A stretch of DNA of 64,000 bases, from NCBI RefSeq assembly GCF_900496995.4, contig NC_044012.1, positions 24,900,759 to 24,964,758 of the forward strand, given 5' to 3'. Shown here in pieces: positions 11,391 to 33,695 of this stretch. Under the pieces are notes generated by a model, which worked only from the letters and a program-made list of their open reading frames with translations, did no database searches and was not told the DNA's origin. Position numbers and translations under genes: made by a program. Each line of letters starts with the position of its first letter. Positions within the stretch are counted from its first letter, which is position 1. The DNA comes from Aquila chrysaetos chrysaetos (Eukaryota > Chordata > Aves > Accipitriformes > Accipitridae).

Positions 11391-12599
11391 GATCCCAGAA
11401 CGGAGCTCAGCAACCAGATCCCGTGGGATTTGGCACACCAGATTCCGCAGGCTGAGGGCCCAACCCAGTGCAAACACGCAACCCAACCCCTCCTCCTCCT
11501 CCTCCTCCCCCTCCTTCAAGGCTGGGCTGGGGCCGGGGGGGGGGGCTCCAGCAAGCTGTCCGCCACCCCGGGTTTGCCTTTCTGCTGATTTTTAGGGTGG
11601 GGTTTTTTTTCCAATTAAAAAAAATTAAACAATTAAAGCATTTAAAAATTAGCTTTTTTGCACAGAGGCAAACTTGTACTCCTCGGCCGTGGAGCGGTTG
11701 CAGCCAAGAGTTTTGGTATTTTTATTGGGGGGGGGGGGGAACAAACCAGGAAACTGGAGGAGAAAAACAGATGGGCGTCCGTCCTGCCCCAATGCCGATG
11801 GCAGAAGTGGCAAAGCCAGGCCAGGTATGGCCCCCCGGGGTCACAGTCCTGCCCAGATTGTCTAGGGCCAGACCCCAGCCCAGGGAGGGGGACATGGGGC
11901 AGCCGCCCTGCTTCGTCCTAAAAATTGTCGTCGTCATCCCCCGCCCCACGGTGCTCCCTGTGCTTGCATGGAAAGGAGGAAAAACACCTGGAAATGCCCC
12001 AAAGTGGTGGTGGTTGGGTGAGGGAGCAGGTGGTGGGGGACCTGTGGGGGCTGGTGTGGTCCCTGATGTCCCCCCCAGGGTCCCTTCGTGTGAGCCCCCA
12101 TAGGAAACACTTGCACTCCACAGCACTGCTGCACCCACGTGGGGAAACTGAGGCATGGGTGACCCTCGTCCTACCCTGCCAAGACCCTCCCAGCACCAAA
12201 CTCTTCCTCATTCCCAACACCAGCCCAGCCCAAACGCAACCAGTCACCCCAAAACAACCCCATATTTCCCCCTCCTCACCCCCCCGGCCAGACCCCACTC
12301 ACCCCACGTGGCACCTGGGATGCAGCGAGTTCAGCAGGTCTTAGCCAGGGCGGGAACGGCAACAGCCGCATCCAGGAACCGCCAGGGCAATGCCAAACTG
12401 GCCGGGGCGGCAGGCGGTGTGGCGGGGACGGGAGGAGGACGGGTTTTTGTCCCTGGCTGGGGGAAGCCCCCCCCCTGCCGCCAGCCCTGACCGCACTTTG
12501 TCCCCGGGGAGGTTTGCAGCAAGGGGCTGTGCCGAGGGCCTGGCTGGCTCGGGTCCCCAAAGTCCCCCCGCACCCCAAAGTTATGTGACCTCACATGCC

Positions 12600-13385
12600 A
12601 GGGTCCAGCACTCCCAGCCCAGTGCCCCCCAGCCCAGCCAAGCGCCCCCAGCCCAGCAGCCCCAGTCCAACCTGCTGCTCTGGTCCAGCATCCCCAGCCT
12701 ATCCTAGTGTCCTCAAATCAGCCCAGCACTCCCAAATCAACTCAGTACCACCAGTTCAGCCCAGTACCCCCAGCCCAGCACACCCAGTCCAGCCCAGTGC
12801 CCCCAGCCCAGTGCCCTCAATGAAGCCCAGCCCAGAGCCCCCAGCTCAGCTCAGACCCTCCCAGTCCATCCCAGTGACCCCAGAGCAGCACCCCCAGTCC
12901 AGCCCAGGACCGCCCAATTTAGCTCAGTGCCTCCAGTCAAGCCCGGCACCTCCAAGCCAGCTCAAAGCCCCCTGTCCAGCCCAGCACCCCCAGTCCATCC
13001 CAGTGTCCCCAGATCAGCCCAGCACTCCCAAATCAGCTCAGTACCCCCAGTTCAGCCCACTACCCCCAGTCCACACCAGTCCCCCAGCACAGCCTGGTGC
13101 CCTCAATGCAGCCCAGCCCAGAGCCCCCAGCCCAGCTCAGCCCCCCCACCCCAGTCCATCCCAGTGACCCCAGCGCAGCACCCCCAGTCCAGCCCAGGGG
13201 CCCCAGTTTAGCTCAGTGCCTCCAGTCAAGCCCAGCACCCCCAAGCCAGCTCAAAGTCCCCTGTCCAGCCCAGCGTACCTAATCCAGCATCCCCAGCCCA
13301 TCCCAGTGCCCACAATCCGGCATCCCCAGCCCATCCCAGTGCCCCCAATCCAGCATCCCCAGTCACTCCTCACAGCCCCCCAGTA
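12600..13385. repeat. Higher-order CCCAG minisatellite
   Basis: Pyrimidine-rich tandem repeats of about 10-25 bp built from 'cagcccagtgcccccag'. A longer unit is visible above this: the block starting at 12721 (gcccagcactcccaaatca) recurs at 13017 with the same order of variants for about 250 bp, giving a higher-order period of about 296 bp. Pro/Ser/Gln-rich open frames across it are repeat artefacts. Confidence 0.85.
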
Positions 13386-13595
13386 CAAGATTCCCCCCCC
13401 CTCCCCGCCAGGCTTGGCAATGCCCTGACTCCATCCCTCCCCACTCAGGTGGGTCCCAGGGGAGTCCCCTCTGCCAGCTCCAGCCCCCCCCCCATGGACA
13501 TGTCCAGCCATGCCACAAAGCTAAGCACCCATGGAGGAGCCCAGGAACCAGCCAGAAACAGGGACACATCCAGAAGACCAACCTTGACCCCTCTC

Positions 13596-13676
13596 CTTAA
13601 TTACTGACTAACGAAGACCGTCATCCAATTAGTGGTGAGTTTTCCCTTATCTAAAGGACCTGAGGTTTTGTAGAGT
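13596..13676 (+). repeat. Direct repeat, copy 1 (about 80 bp)
   Basis: Shares about 75% identity by eye with 14895-14975, same orientation, offset about 1.3 kb. Common core words are 'ctaacgaagacc', 'tcccc/tttatctaa' and 'ccaat'. It is at the left end of an AT-rich island inside otherwise GC-rich spacer. Confidence 0.7.
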
Positions 13677-14894
13677 AGAAAATATGTACAAAACCATGTA
13701 GAAAGTGCTCTAAATTGGTGTTTCCAGGCTCTGCCGTGATGATCTGGAGGTCCCACCAAGCCCACCATGGGCACAGCCATTGTGGGAGCATCCCCAGTAT
13801 CTCCTGCCTGGTGGGACCAGTCCCAGCCAAGTAACAGCTAATTAAACTTTGATGATGGTTGCTGGCTCTGGTTTCAGTTTCAGAGTTTCTGTTGTCTGGG
13901 AAAGCCCCATCGCAGCAGCAGGAGGGCATCTGGCAGCAGGCTTTGGAAATAAATCTGAATTAGTTGTAATTAGATCAGTAATAATGCTAATTAGTTGGAA
14001 TTAGCAGCTCAAACCCAGACCCTGCTCCCCCAAGGTATGATCTGTATTCTCTTTATAGTCCACAGCCCAATAAATACTTGGATAAGTGGAATTTTTATTA
14101 TTATTATTAAAGATGATCCTGCTAAGTAATCGGGATATTTTTGTAGAAAATTGTCCATGTAAGAGGAGCATTGGAGGCTGGGGGGCTCCAGACCCCCGAC
14201 ACGGAATGGTCCCACATCTTTAACTGCCATGAAGATGCTTCCAAAGGAAAAGCAGACACGGGGGATGGATGGAAAATGGTTGTACTGGGATGGAAAAACC
14301 CTTTAAAGGTTTTCCCAGGTGGTCAAGGGACTATCACAGACCTGGGGAGAGCTCTGTGCTCTGGTAAAAACAATTTCCAAAGCCGTTAAGAAAGGCTGGG
14401 ATGGGATTTCATCAGACTGGCAGCATCTGGTAGATGGAGGCAAGAGGTTTGAAGACGCAGGCTGGGATGGGAAACCCAAAGAAACAGAGTTTCCCCACCC
14501 AGATTTAGGGGAATATCAGCATATGGATGCCAGCTAACCCAGGCCACTGCATAAAAAAAAAACAGCTCTGAGGAATTTTGGGGGGGTTCCCACTTTTGCA
14601 AAAAATTCTTAAACCCCTTCACTTCCGTATTTAATATGAAAGTAAAATTAAGGATGAAAATTAAATAAACAGGTAAATAAACTATGAAAATTAAACAAAC
14701 TAAATATTTTTTATATATATAAACAGATAGAACACATTATTATTAATAAAAATATACATATAATTTTGTAGAAATTCCCCGAGACCCAGACCTCCGTGTC
14801 CTGGTGCAGGGCAGAACCATGAGGACCCCCTGGACCTCCACAGCCACCCCTGTCCCCGCCACCCCTGCTCCCAAGCCCACCCATCAGCGCCAGC
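13677..14894. other. AT-rich island between two direct repeats, no gene seen
   Basis: Much lower GC than its surroundings, with TTA/ATT runs (about 14095-14115) and an A/T-only stretch (about 14640-14765). I see no recognisable exon, RNA gene or transposon signature. It is bounded by the two related 80-bp direct repeats. Confidence 0.6.
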
Positions 14895-14975
14895 CTTAAG
14901 TACTGGCTAACGAAGACCCTCGCCCAATCAGCGACAATTTTCCCCTATCTAAGGGAATTTATGGTTCATTAAAAG
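14895..14975 (+). repeat. Direct repeat, copy 2 (about 80 bp)
   Basis: Second copy of the 13596-13676 sequence, starting 'cttaagtactggctaacgaa'. It ends about 145 bp upstream of the Ras-like exon remnant. This copy has a CCAAT box (cccaatcag). Confidence 0.7.
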
Positions 14976-15121
14976 CAGGTGAAGCTGGAGCTCAGGGCAG
15001 GACCAAGCCTCCAGGTTTCAAGGAAGCCCAGGTGAGACACCCCCCCCCAGCACAATGCCTCGGCCATGATGAGTTTGTTGGGTCTCAGCCAGGGCCAACA
15101 CCAGGCTCTGCCCATACCCAG

Positions 15122-15469
15122 GCCACCGAGAAGCTGCCGCACTGGGTGGACAGCATCATCCTGCTCTACAGCATCTGTGACTGCTCCAGCTCCCACTGGC
15201 CTCAGCAGCCACGGTGCCAGCAGCCGGTGCCTGTCATCTTGGTGGGCAACATGTGGGACCTTGCAGCACCGGCGGGCAGCGCCTGGCAAGGAGGGCCAGC
15301 TCCTGCACTGGCTTTCATGGAGGTTTCGGCTGCTGAGACCTACCACGGGGCTCTGCTGGTTTTCCACCAGCTGCTGGAGGCAGTGAGGGGGGTGGGAGGG
15401 AGAGCCACCGGCATCCGTGGCATCATCCAAAAAGTCTTGGCCGCCTTCAGCCATTGCCGGATGGGGTGA
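15122..15469 (+). pseudogene. Ras-like small GTPase terminal-exon remnant
   Basis: An open 348-nt block follows a good acceptor (ctctgcccatacccag). It resembles the last coding exon of a RERG/RASL11-type small GTPase: WVDSIILLYSICD matches the 'WADGFVLVYSICD' strand, PVPVILVGNMWDLA stands at the G4 position, FMEVSAAETYHGALLVFHQLLEAV matches the 'FYEVSAAE' G5 region, and GIRGIIQKVLAAFSHCR resembles a basic tail. The G4 box, normally NKxD, reads NMWD, so the guanine-contacting Lys is lost. The stretch after SICD is Pro/Gln-rich and shortened. No 5' exons with P-loop or switch regions are visible upstream. It is most likely a decayed gene copy; a diverged functional gene with exons I missed is possible. 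Confidence 0.55.
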
Positions 15470-18397
15470 GCCTCGCCCACGGCGGCTGTGAAGGTGGAAG
15501 CAGATTTGGGGGGATGGCTGGCAAACCGGAGTCGCCAAGCCCTGCCTGATCCAGGGTATGTCCCTCCCCAGTCTCACCATGGGGGAATGGGAGCAGCGCT
15601 GGGTGCCCGCAGTGCCGGCAGAGCCCTCCGAGCATGGGAACGTCCATCTGTCCGTCCCTCCCCAGAGCCAAGGTGATGGATGGAGGCTTCCCATAGCCAG
15701 GGACCTGCTGCGGGCTTTGCTGAACTGCTCGATAAACCGGCCGTGGCTAAACCCCCCCTGCCGAGAGGAGGCGTTTGTCCTACTTGGGTGCTGGGAAAGC
15801 CAGGAGCACCCTGCTGTGGTGCCGGAGACATCCCATACCCATCTCCTGGCCAAAGGAAACTAGTCCCAGGCCCTTCTGGCAGGCTGGGAGTCCAGACACA
15901 ACCTGCCCTGCCAGGGCTGAGCACCAGCAAACTCATTTGCCCACAGCAGCTGAGCAAAAAAATGCCTGGAGATGGGGAGGAAGAGCTGAAGGAAAAGACA
16001 AAACGAGCTTGTTTGCCTTCCCAGCTTCTCCCGCACATTCTTTGCCAGCTCTAAAGCACGGCGGGAGTGATTTGCTGCAGATGCTAGAGCGAGACTCAGG
16101 GTCCTGCCGGGCACGCACAAAAGACTCGACGCCCTCGATCCGCTCCGAAAAGGGCTGGGGGCAGGAGGCCTCGGCTCACTGCCACCACCGTGGGAGGGAA
16201 AGGGGGGTGGAAAAGGGCTGTTGATGCATTCCCAGCGATGGCAGCAGCGAAGACCCTAAATACTGGGGGGCAGGATGGGTCCCCAGGGTGTCCCCGTCAC
16301 TGCCTGGTATATTGGGAAACGCACGTTAGGACTGAGTCCGAGACCCCATCCCGACACAAGCCAGACACACAGGGCTGCGTGTTCATCCGTCCAGGATCAA
16401 GACGACAGAGGAAAACAGCGACATCTCAGCAACCAGGCTTTAATAATTAACTCTGCAAACCGCCACAGGACCATGATTAGCGCAGACGTCTATTTATAAC
16501 ACAGTATTTACACGCGAGCGAGGAGCAGAAGATGCCGTGCAGCCCTTCATCGTACCTTCCCAACCTCCGCCAAAGTAAAATATTGCTCTAACCCGTTAAA
16601 ACTGCTGCGGTAACAGCGCGCGGAGGCTGCTGACGTGCTAGGGTCAGCTGCCTTTCACTCTCATAACCAATCTACCTTCTCCACCAAGAGTTCCAAGTCG
16701 CTGAGTCCAAGCTGAGATTTTGCTCCAGCTCTTTACCTGGGCTGACGGGAATTGGGGGGGGGCAGCTTTCGCCATCCAAATACTTGGGTCTGAGTACCTC
16801 ACCCTGCACCTTCCCTGACTGAATCGGTTTGCAGGCAGAAAGACCCCATGTTCTTACACCCTACTGCCACCTCCTTCGTTATCCAGCTGAATTAAACTCC
16901 GTCTTGCTAAAGCTCTAGGCAGTTCGGCTCAGTTTCAGGCTGCACGCACCCACCCTCTCCCAGCGACTCAGCCCTTCCCCTGCCTGTATCACCCCAGAGC
17001 CCACAGAAAGCCGGGAGATGCCGAATGGAAAATGCCAGGGAGGTCCTGGAGCTGGGTCTGAACTAACAAACGCGAAGTAGCGCTCTCAAGTGAGAGGTTT
17101 CCAGCCCAGGGACAAGCCTTTGCCACCGCGCAGACGTACTTGGAAGCGCGTGAAGCTCGAGCTCTTTGTGCACAGAGCTGCTGAAGCTCAAAAAAACCAC
17201 CCCAGCGGGTTTTAAAAGCTGCTGAAGCTCAAAAAACCCACCCCAGCGGGTTTTAAAAGCACATGGGGTCACTCCCTCCCTCCGTATTGCCCTCCCAGGG
17301 ATGGACCGAGGAACAGCCCACCTCTGGATACAAATAATCAGTTCCAAGCGTGTCCTTCAGTCCATGGTTAAGTAAAACACTCTTTAGAGCCAAGTGAAAC
17401 CCACTGCCTGGCATAAACAGCATTAGCCGGTGTCACAGGAACCAAGGAAAGTTGGCAATTTTAGTGAGGTGGCAGTGCCAGCTCAGAGAGAAAAGCAGGT
17501 GGGAACAACTGACACAGAGAATCACAGCATTGAGCTGCCTCCTCCCCGATTTATCCCCAGAGAAGCCACCAAAAAGGACATCTGAGAAGCAAACTGCAGC
17601 AAAATGCTCAGCAGGATGAACCTGCGCAGCACCAGGCAGAGGGAGGGAGGCAAATACCAGATTTCAACTTCTTCACAGCTGCAGGGAAGAGCTCGGGCTG
17701 CCTGAATCCCCTTTCTGTTCTCAGGCACAGAGAGTTCCAAGCAGCAAGGGCTGGGAGTGACCCCAAGGCTTGGTGCGAGTCGCTGCAGTCACTTCTTCCC
17801 CACTGGGATTGCAGGGAAGGTGCAGGCAAGCAAATATTCTCCTACAGGGAAATACCCTGCCCCACCTCACCTCAAACCCATGACCAGCCGGCAGAGCGGA
17901 ACTGGCCAAGACCCCACGGACTTACTCCAAGCTCACCTCTGAATGCCCAGCTGAGTATGGCTCATCCGCAGTCAAAGTCCTTTCAACTCACCCTCTCTGT
18001 CTGCACTTAAAAAGTTTCTTAAAAGGACGATAAAGTGTCAAAACGGGCGCTGGATGCGCCCAGCCAGCGCTAGACTCACCCCAACCCTGCGGTTTAAACC
18101 CCGCCCCCCCCCAGTCTGGGAGAAGCACCCAGTGACCCAGGCAGCTTTCTCCGGCCCCAAATATTTCCCTCTTGGCTGGCTCCGTGTTAAGAGACCCCCC
18201 CCAAAGAGGGAGGGGAAAGATTAAAGCCCTAAAACAGCCAAACAGGCCCTACAGTGGATGGGGAGAAGAACCAAATTTAGGTCCATTGAGTATCACCCTC
18301 CCCACCAGCGATGCAGGGAGCCAAGGCAGCGGGAGCAGGTCCCTGCAGGCTCTGACGCCACAAACTCCCTCTACCTTTCTCCCATCTCCACAACCCG
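15470..18397. other. Spacer between Ras-like remnant and PEX11B 3' end
   Basis: No coding exon recognised. The stretch from about 16440 to 18555 could be distal 3'UTR of PEX11B, since a minus-strand ATTAAA occurs near 16439-16444. It also holds one 41-bp tandem duplication (listed separately). Confidence 0.4.
17176..17259. repeat. Two-copy tandem duplication, period 41-42 bp
   Basis: The segment starting 'agctgctgaagctcaaaaaa' at 17176 is repeated at 17217 almost without change, including the 'accccagcgggttttaaaag' part. High identity implies a recent duplication. Confidence 0.9.
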
Positions 18398-18403
18398 TTT
18401 ATT
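18398..18403 (-). terminator. Poly(A) signal AATAAA, PEX11B
   Basis: AATAAA on the minus strand about 155 bp beyond the PEX11B stop codon; the nearest candidate 3' end for that transcript. Confidence 0.5.
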
Positions 18404-18555
18404 ACGGCAGCCAAGTGTGACGTGAACGCGCAGCCGCACGCAACGGGATTGAGCCAGTCAGCTTTAGTCGTGTCCCAGCCCTAGGAGTAACTCCCCAGGG
18501 TCCCCACATATCTGCCTGCGCTGGCTTTGAGCCTGGAGGCAGGCTCTGAGAACAA

Positions 18556-19922
18556 CTAAGGCTTCAGTTTGAGCCAGGGATGAAGGATAGTGAGGATAGA
18601 GAGGATGGAGGAGGTGAGGCCGCACAGCCCCACAAAGCCTGGGTTGGTTTTGTACAGCCCCAACTTGTCCAGGGGGATAAAAAGGTCGCAGGCATTTTTC
18701 ACCACGTCCAGTAGCAGAGGAGGGTTGTTCCAAAGGATGCGGATCAGAAGCCGGAGCTGGATCTGCAGCCTCAGCCCCAGCTGCTGGAGCCCATTGTCAG
18801 CCCGGAGCTGGCACCCGTTCTCGTTGCCTTTTGCTCGCTTCCCGTTTGCCTCGCGCTCCATCAGGATCCGGATCTCGTAGGCATCCCGGCTCAGGTTCAC
18901 GATGAGGGCAAAGAGGTAATACCTAAAAAAAGAGGAAAAGGAATGGTGGGGCAGGGAGAGCAGAGAGAGCAGGAAAACAGTGCTGGGGATCACGGTCCGT
19001 GAAGCTGGGAGCCTCTAACTGTTTCCTTTTCAGCCATAAAAATAAGAAGTGCCTTAAAAAACCCACCCTGTACGGAAGAGTCCACGTTCTACTGACAGCT
19101 GAGGGGCTGAGCCAGGCCAAGTGCCCGCCACCTCTCTTGCCATCGGTATGGTGCAAGGAGAGAAGAAGCCCCTGCACGCAGCGCTCAGGAAGGGAGCTCA
19201 GACCCCTTCATCCACCCCTACTCCGTGGGACAGCAGAAAAAAAGCAAGAAACCCGCTCTCTCCCTGGGGAAGCATACCGACTCCTTGCCAGCAGCTCTCA
19301 CAGCTGTCCAAGCCCCTCACCTGAAGGACCTCTGGCCCCACTTCTCCTGGTCCACGCTGGGGACGAGCCCCGTCTTCCCCGCCCAGAGAACGTTGTCGCA
19401 GGCGAAGTACATGGCCCTGTTCAGGTGGCTGAGGGTGACGCAGAACCGCAGCACCATGTCCGACAGGTGAATGGCTCGTTTTGCCGCCTCCAATGCTTCG
19501 GCCGAGCTACCCAGGCGCATCACTGCGGGACAGATGGATGGTCACCGAAGGAGAAGGAGGGGGGATAAAGGGGGACCCCTGCCCCCCCCCAGCACCGGGG
19601 CAGCCCCACTCACGCTTGCGGCCCAGGCTGAGGTGAGCCTCCAGCTGCCGAACGCTGGCCAAGACCCCGGCACTCGCCCCGTTCCTCCGCAGCGTATCCC
19701 CCGCCAAGGCACAGGCGTATTGCGCGGCCCTGCAAGAGACAGCATGAGGGGGGGCCCACACCCCACACCCTCCCCGGGGGCCTCCGTGACCGCCCTCCCC
19801 CGGGCCCCGATGAGGGGAGGCCGGGCAGCCCTACGCCGGAACCGGCACAGTAACAGCCCCCCGTACCTGAAGAGCCGCTCCTTGGCCTGGCTCTGGGCGC
19901 TGAAGCGGACCCAGGTCTCCAT
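18556..19922 (-). CDS. PEX11B: Peroxisomal membrane protein 11B
   Basis: Promotes elongation and division of peroxisomes from their membrane. Four coding exons on the minus strand: 19867-19922, 19614-19729, 19321-19522 and 18556-18922, all with GT-AG sites and closing phases, giving 246 aa (human 259). The protein starts [22 protein letters not shown], with the conserved N-terminal amphipathic region. It continues with [26 protein letters not shown], the VLRF...[17 protein letters not shown] block, a YYLF...NLSRDAYEI block, and a C-terminal membrane segment ending [17 protein letters not shown]. The Gly-rich loop of the human protein is shortened here. The gene is divergent from LIX1L, with start codons about 810 bp apart across a shared CpG-rich promoter. 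Confidence 0.97.
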
Positions 19923-20147
19923 GACGGGGCCAGGCCGGGCCCGAGGCGTCGCTCCCCGGTGCGGGGCCTTGGCAGGGCAAGGCAGGACGCAACGCGACGC
20001 GACGCAACGCGCAGCAACTTCCGGGAGCACGACGGAAGCCGCCGCAGGTCAAAAAGGGCGCGGAGGGTGAGCCCTAGCCCCACCTGGTGGCTGGTGGCAG
20101 TAGAGAAGAGCCAGGCCACCCTCTTCATGCCCGCACAACTTATCCCT

Positions 20148-20671
20148 ATTGGCTAGATGCGCCAGGCCCCGCCCTTTTCCATCAAAACAGAGGCCGTGAA
20201 TGGGCAATTGGAACGGTCTCCCCAGTCTAAATCTGTACCGAAGGCTTTGATTGGTTAATTTTTCCAGTTCCCGCCCCCTTCTTCCGACCAATAAGAAGAC
20301 GGTTACAATTCCCTGCCTCCGCCTCCGCTGCTTTGCATTTTGATTCGTTCTTTCCTCTGTCATTATTATCATTCTTGCAGCACGACTGGACAGCTATCTT
20401 CTAAGCCCCGCCCCCTCGCCGTGTCCGTCACTTGTGATTGGGGTAAGTAAGGAGGGCGCGCCCCTCCCTCTCCACGCCCTACAAGCCAGTTCTGATTGGC
20501 CGCTCCCCTCCTGTCCCCGCCCACCTTCCCGATCCTCTGTCCTGCGATTGGTGTGCTGCCTCCCTCCCACCACCTTCCCTCTGCCCCGCCCCGAAGTCTT
20601 CTCCATGCTACCATTGGCCAGCTCCCACTGTCATCCCGCCCCCTCCCTGAGGTGATCTCCACGCCCATTGG
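20148..20671. promoter_or_regulatory. Array of nine CCAAT boxes in the PEX11B-LIX1L divergent promoter
   Basis: ATTGG occurs at 20148, 20207, 20250, 20437, 20495, 20547, 20613 and 20667, and CCAAT at 20288. Eight of nine share one orientation. The right-hand five are spaced 58, 52, 66 and 54 bp, within GC-box-rich sequence (repeated 'ccccgcccc'). NF-Y is the expected binder. There is no TATA box in the stretch, consistent with a CpG-island bidirectional promoter. Both genes are directly adjacent, so either could use it. Confidence 0.65.
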
Positions 20672-20686
20672 GCCCTCGGGCGGTGA

Positions 20687-31145
<10,459 letters not shown>

Positions 31146-33695
31146 ACTCTGGCGTGCAAGTTGTTCCACTCCCTCAGGCCTGCTAACACCTCCATGCTGA
31201 CGGGATCCATCCCGTGTCACGTAAAGCATGTAATGCCTCTTCCAGAATTGTGGCCCATTTGCACATTATAAAGAATTTTTTTTTTTTAAAAAAAAAAGCT
31301 CCTGTACAGATTTTTAAACCTTTTAATACTTGCTTCTAGACCTGCTCCTCAGCCCCCTATCCGCTAGAGAATTCCTTCTGTCACTTGTTTTTAAAGACGG
31401 CATCAAAAATGCAGCCTTTCAGTATTAACACTGAAAACCTCTGCTGTATGTTGGTACTATGTAGTCAGCAGTATTCCATGAAATGTAGCACTTCTTCCAG
31501 AAAGCTTCCGTTCTTTGGAGCTGATGCATGTCATGCAGACCTGCTTTTTTTTTTTTAATTTTGCTTCTTTGCTTTGGGGGGGTTGTCTATCAAAACTCCT
31601 TCTTGATAAGCACACTAATTTAAAAAAAAAAAACAAAACCAAACCACCAACACATTCTCTCTAACACTACAATGCAAGCTGCGCGGGGGAATGCTCCCAA
31701 GCACGTAAAAGGGATTTAAAACTGGGATTTTGTTTTGGCCAGACTTAAGTCTGGGGATCAGTCTTACAGTATTCCAGTTCCAAGCTCAGGCAGAATTCGC
31801 AGTTACCCCTACGACTGTCGGATGGCTCTGTCTGTTCCTGCTCTGGCTTTTTGCTCGTGGGGTAGGACATAGTTCATTCTCTAAATAATGCAGCTAATAA
31901 CAAACTACAAGGCCCTGCAGTACTTAAGGGATTGGACTTGACAGTTTAATTAAGTCTGCACCAAACAGAGCCTCCTGCTCTGCTCCTTTTCAGTCCTCTT
32001 TGGGTTCTTACAGTGCTTAGCCCAGCCTGGCAGGCTGGAGATGCTGAACTCCTGTCCCAAGCACCAGCAGTCGGTGTGGCGGGGGTGAAGTGGCCAGTTT
32101 ATTTCCCTGGAAATGGAGGGTTGGGTGTTTTTTGGCTTCCCCAGCCAAGCTGGGGAAGATGCGGAATTTTGAAAATCTTGTAAGAAATGAGAGATGGACA
32201 TGCTGTTCTCTCCAGAGCAGCTTCCAAACCAAATGTCAGACTTGGCCTTTTCAAGGAAGGTTTAAAAAACCTTGCCAGAGTTTCAGAACTTGCTAGCAGT
32301 AAGAGGGGAAAGGGCTCAGCTCCTCTCCCCAAAGAGCTCTGTGAATACAAGTCTTTATTAACTAGAACTGTGTTTAAGTCTTTGTTAACTAGAAGTGTGT
32401 TTAATCCTTTGAACCAGAGCACAGATCCAGCCCCAAGCAGCGAAAGTTCAGATTAGGGTTTGGCTTCAACTCTGCTTTGCTTCTGTCAGCCAGGTAAAGG
32501 GGCCTGACCCTCCACTGTGCCTAATTTACACTGCCCATCTCCCTCCGCAGCTGCGTGCTTCCCCCCCCCTCCCCAAGAAACAGTTATTGGGGACAATTCT
32601 TAGGATTTCTGGTAGAGCAGAGGACTGAGTAGTTCTTCAAGGTCAGCAGATCACGCAGAGCTTACCGTTCCTTGGTGAGAACTTGGCACGGGAGGAAAGG
32701 AATTGCGCGACTGCCAGGCTGGATGAAACGAAGGTGTGGGCTGCGGGTTTCCGCCCCCCTGGCCCGGAACGTTTACACAGTGTAGCCTTGAACAAGGAGA
32801 GAGGGTGATGGTGAGAGCTGTGCCGCTGGTGGAGCTGGGAGCGCCCGTTTCGGAGCGTGGTCCCTTCCTTGTCATAGTGGCGGTGGAACAAAACATTGCT
32901 GAAACAAAAATATCTCTATGCACTATTTTTTTATGCGAATAGTTCCCTATTCTTTGTACACGTGTCAGTACTAAATCTGTATGACGTTTAGATTTTTAAA
33001 AACACCCTTTCTGACTTTAAAGTGTTCCTGCAGCTCAACTTCAGTCAAGAAAGTAGTGACTTGTTCAAAGTAATTCCCGTATATCCCTTCCTACTTTTCC
33101 AATACGTAGCCCAGAAGCGCCAGCAGCGTCTCGGCGGGAATATAAATTGAAGACAGACTTCTTTCTTCAGTGCAGCTTTGAGCTTTCTCCATTTTTTTCC
33201 CCTGGGTGGAGGTACAAAGCCTTCAGGATTCTGCTATTTCCACTGGCAGCCACCCCTTGCACCCTCTCCTTTCTCTGCAGCAGCCTCTCGCACAGTATGT
33301 TTGACCACAGAGGCAGGCAGATATTCGAGCAATAGTCTTTGTTTTGAGATGGAGATTTTAAAAAATTGCATTATCTGTAGGTATTCTAGTTTTGTATTCT
33401 CGTCCTAACAAGCCTATTTTGGGTTTTTTTATATATTTTTTTTATATGCAGCCTCTTTACACAACAGTATTAATGTTTAACAAGTTTATAAATGTGATTG
33501 TAAATGGTGTGGAGTTGTTTTGGTTTTTTTTTTACTGGCTGGCAATATCTAGACCTTGTATTTGGATTTAATCACTTGCTCTAGAAATAACGTCTCTCCA
33601 CCAGCACTTCCACACCTGCCTGTAGCGTTCCGACGCGTGAAACGGTGATTTATCTGAGGGCCTGATCCAGCAAATAAAGGAACTCCCGAGAAACC
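31146..33695 (+). other. LIX1L 3' untranslated region
   Basis: AT-rich, stop-dense sequence with T-runs follows the stop codon. AATAAA at 33673-33678 would end a 2.5-kb 3'UTR, similar to the long 3'UTR of mammalian LIX1L. A further AATAAA at 34165-34170 could give a longer form ending just before the RBM8A CpG island. Confidence 0.65.

Noticed and set aside
11468-12103. Plus-strand open frame upstream of the TLR gene
   Set aside because: No family resemblance; composition-driven; contains poly-Pro and T/A-rich junk translation.
13596-14975. LTR-bounded element
   Set aside because: The 80-bp direct repeats lack TG...CA ends, primer-binding site, polypurine tract or any element protein between them.
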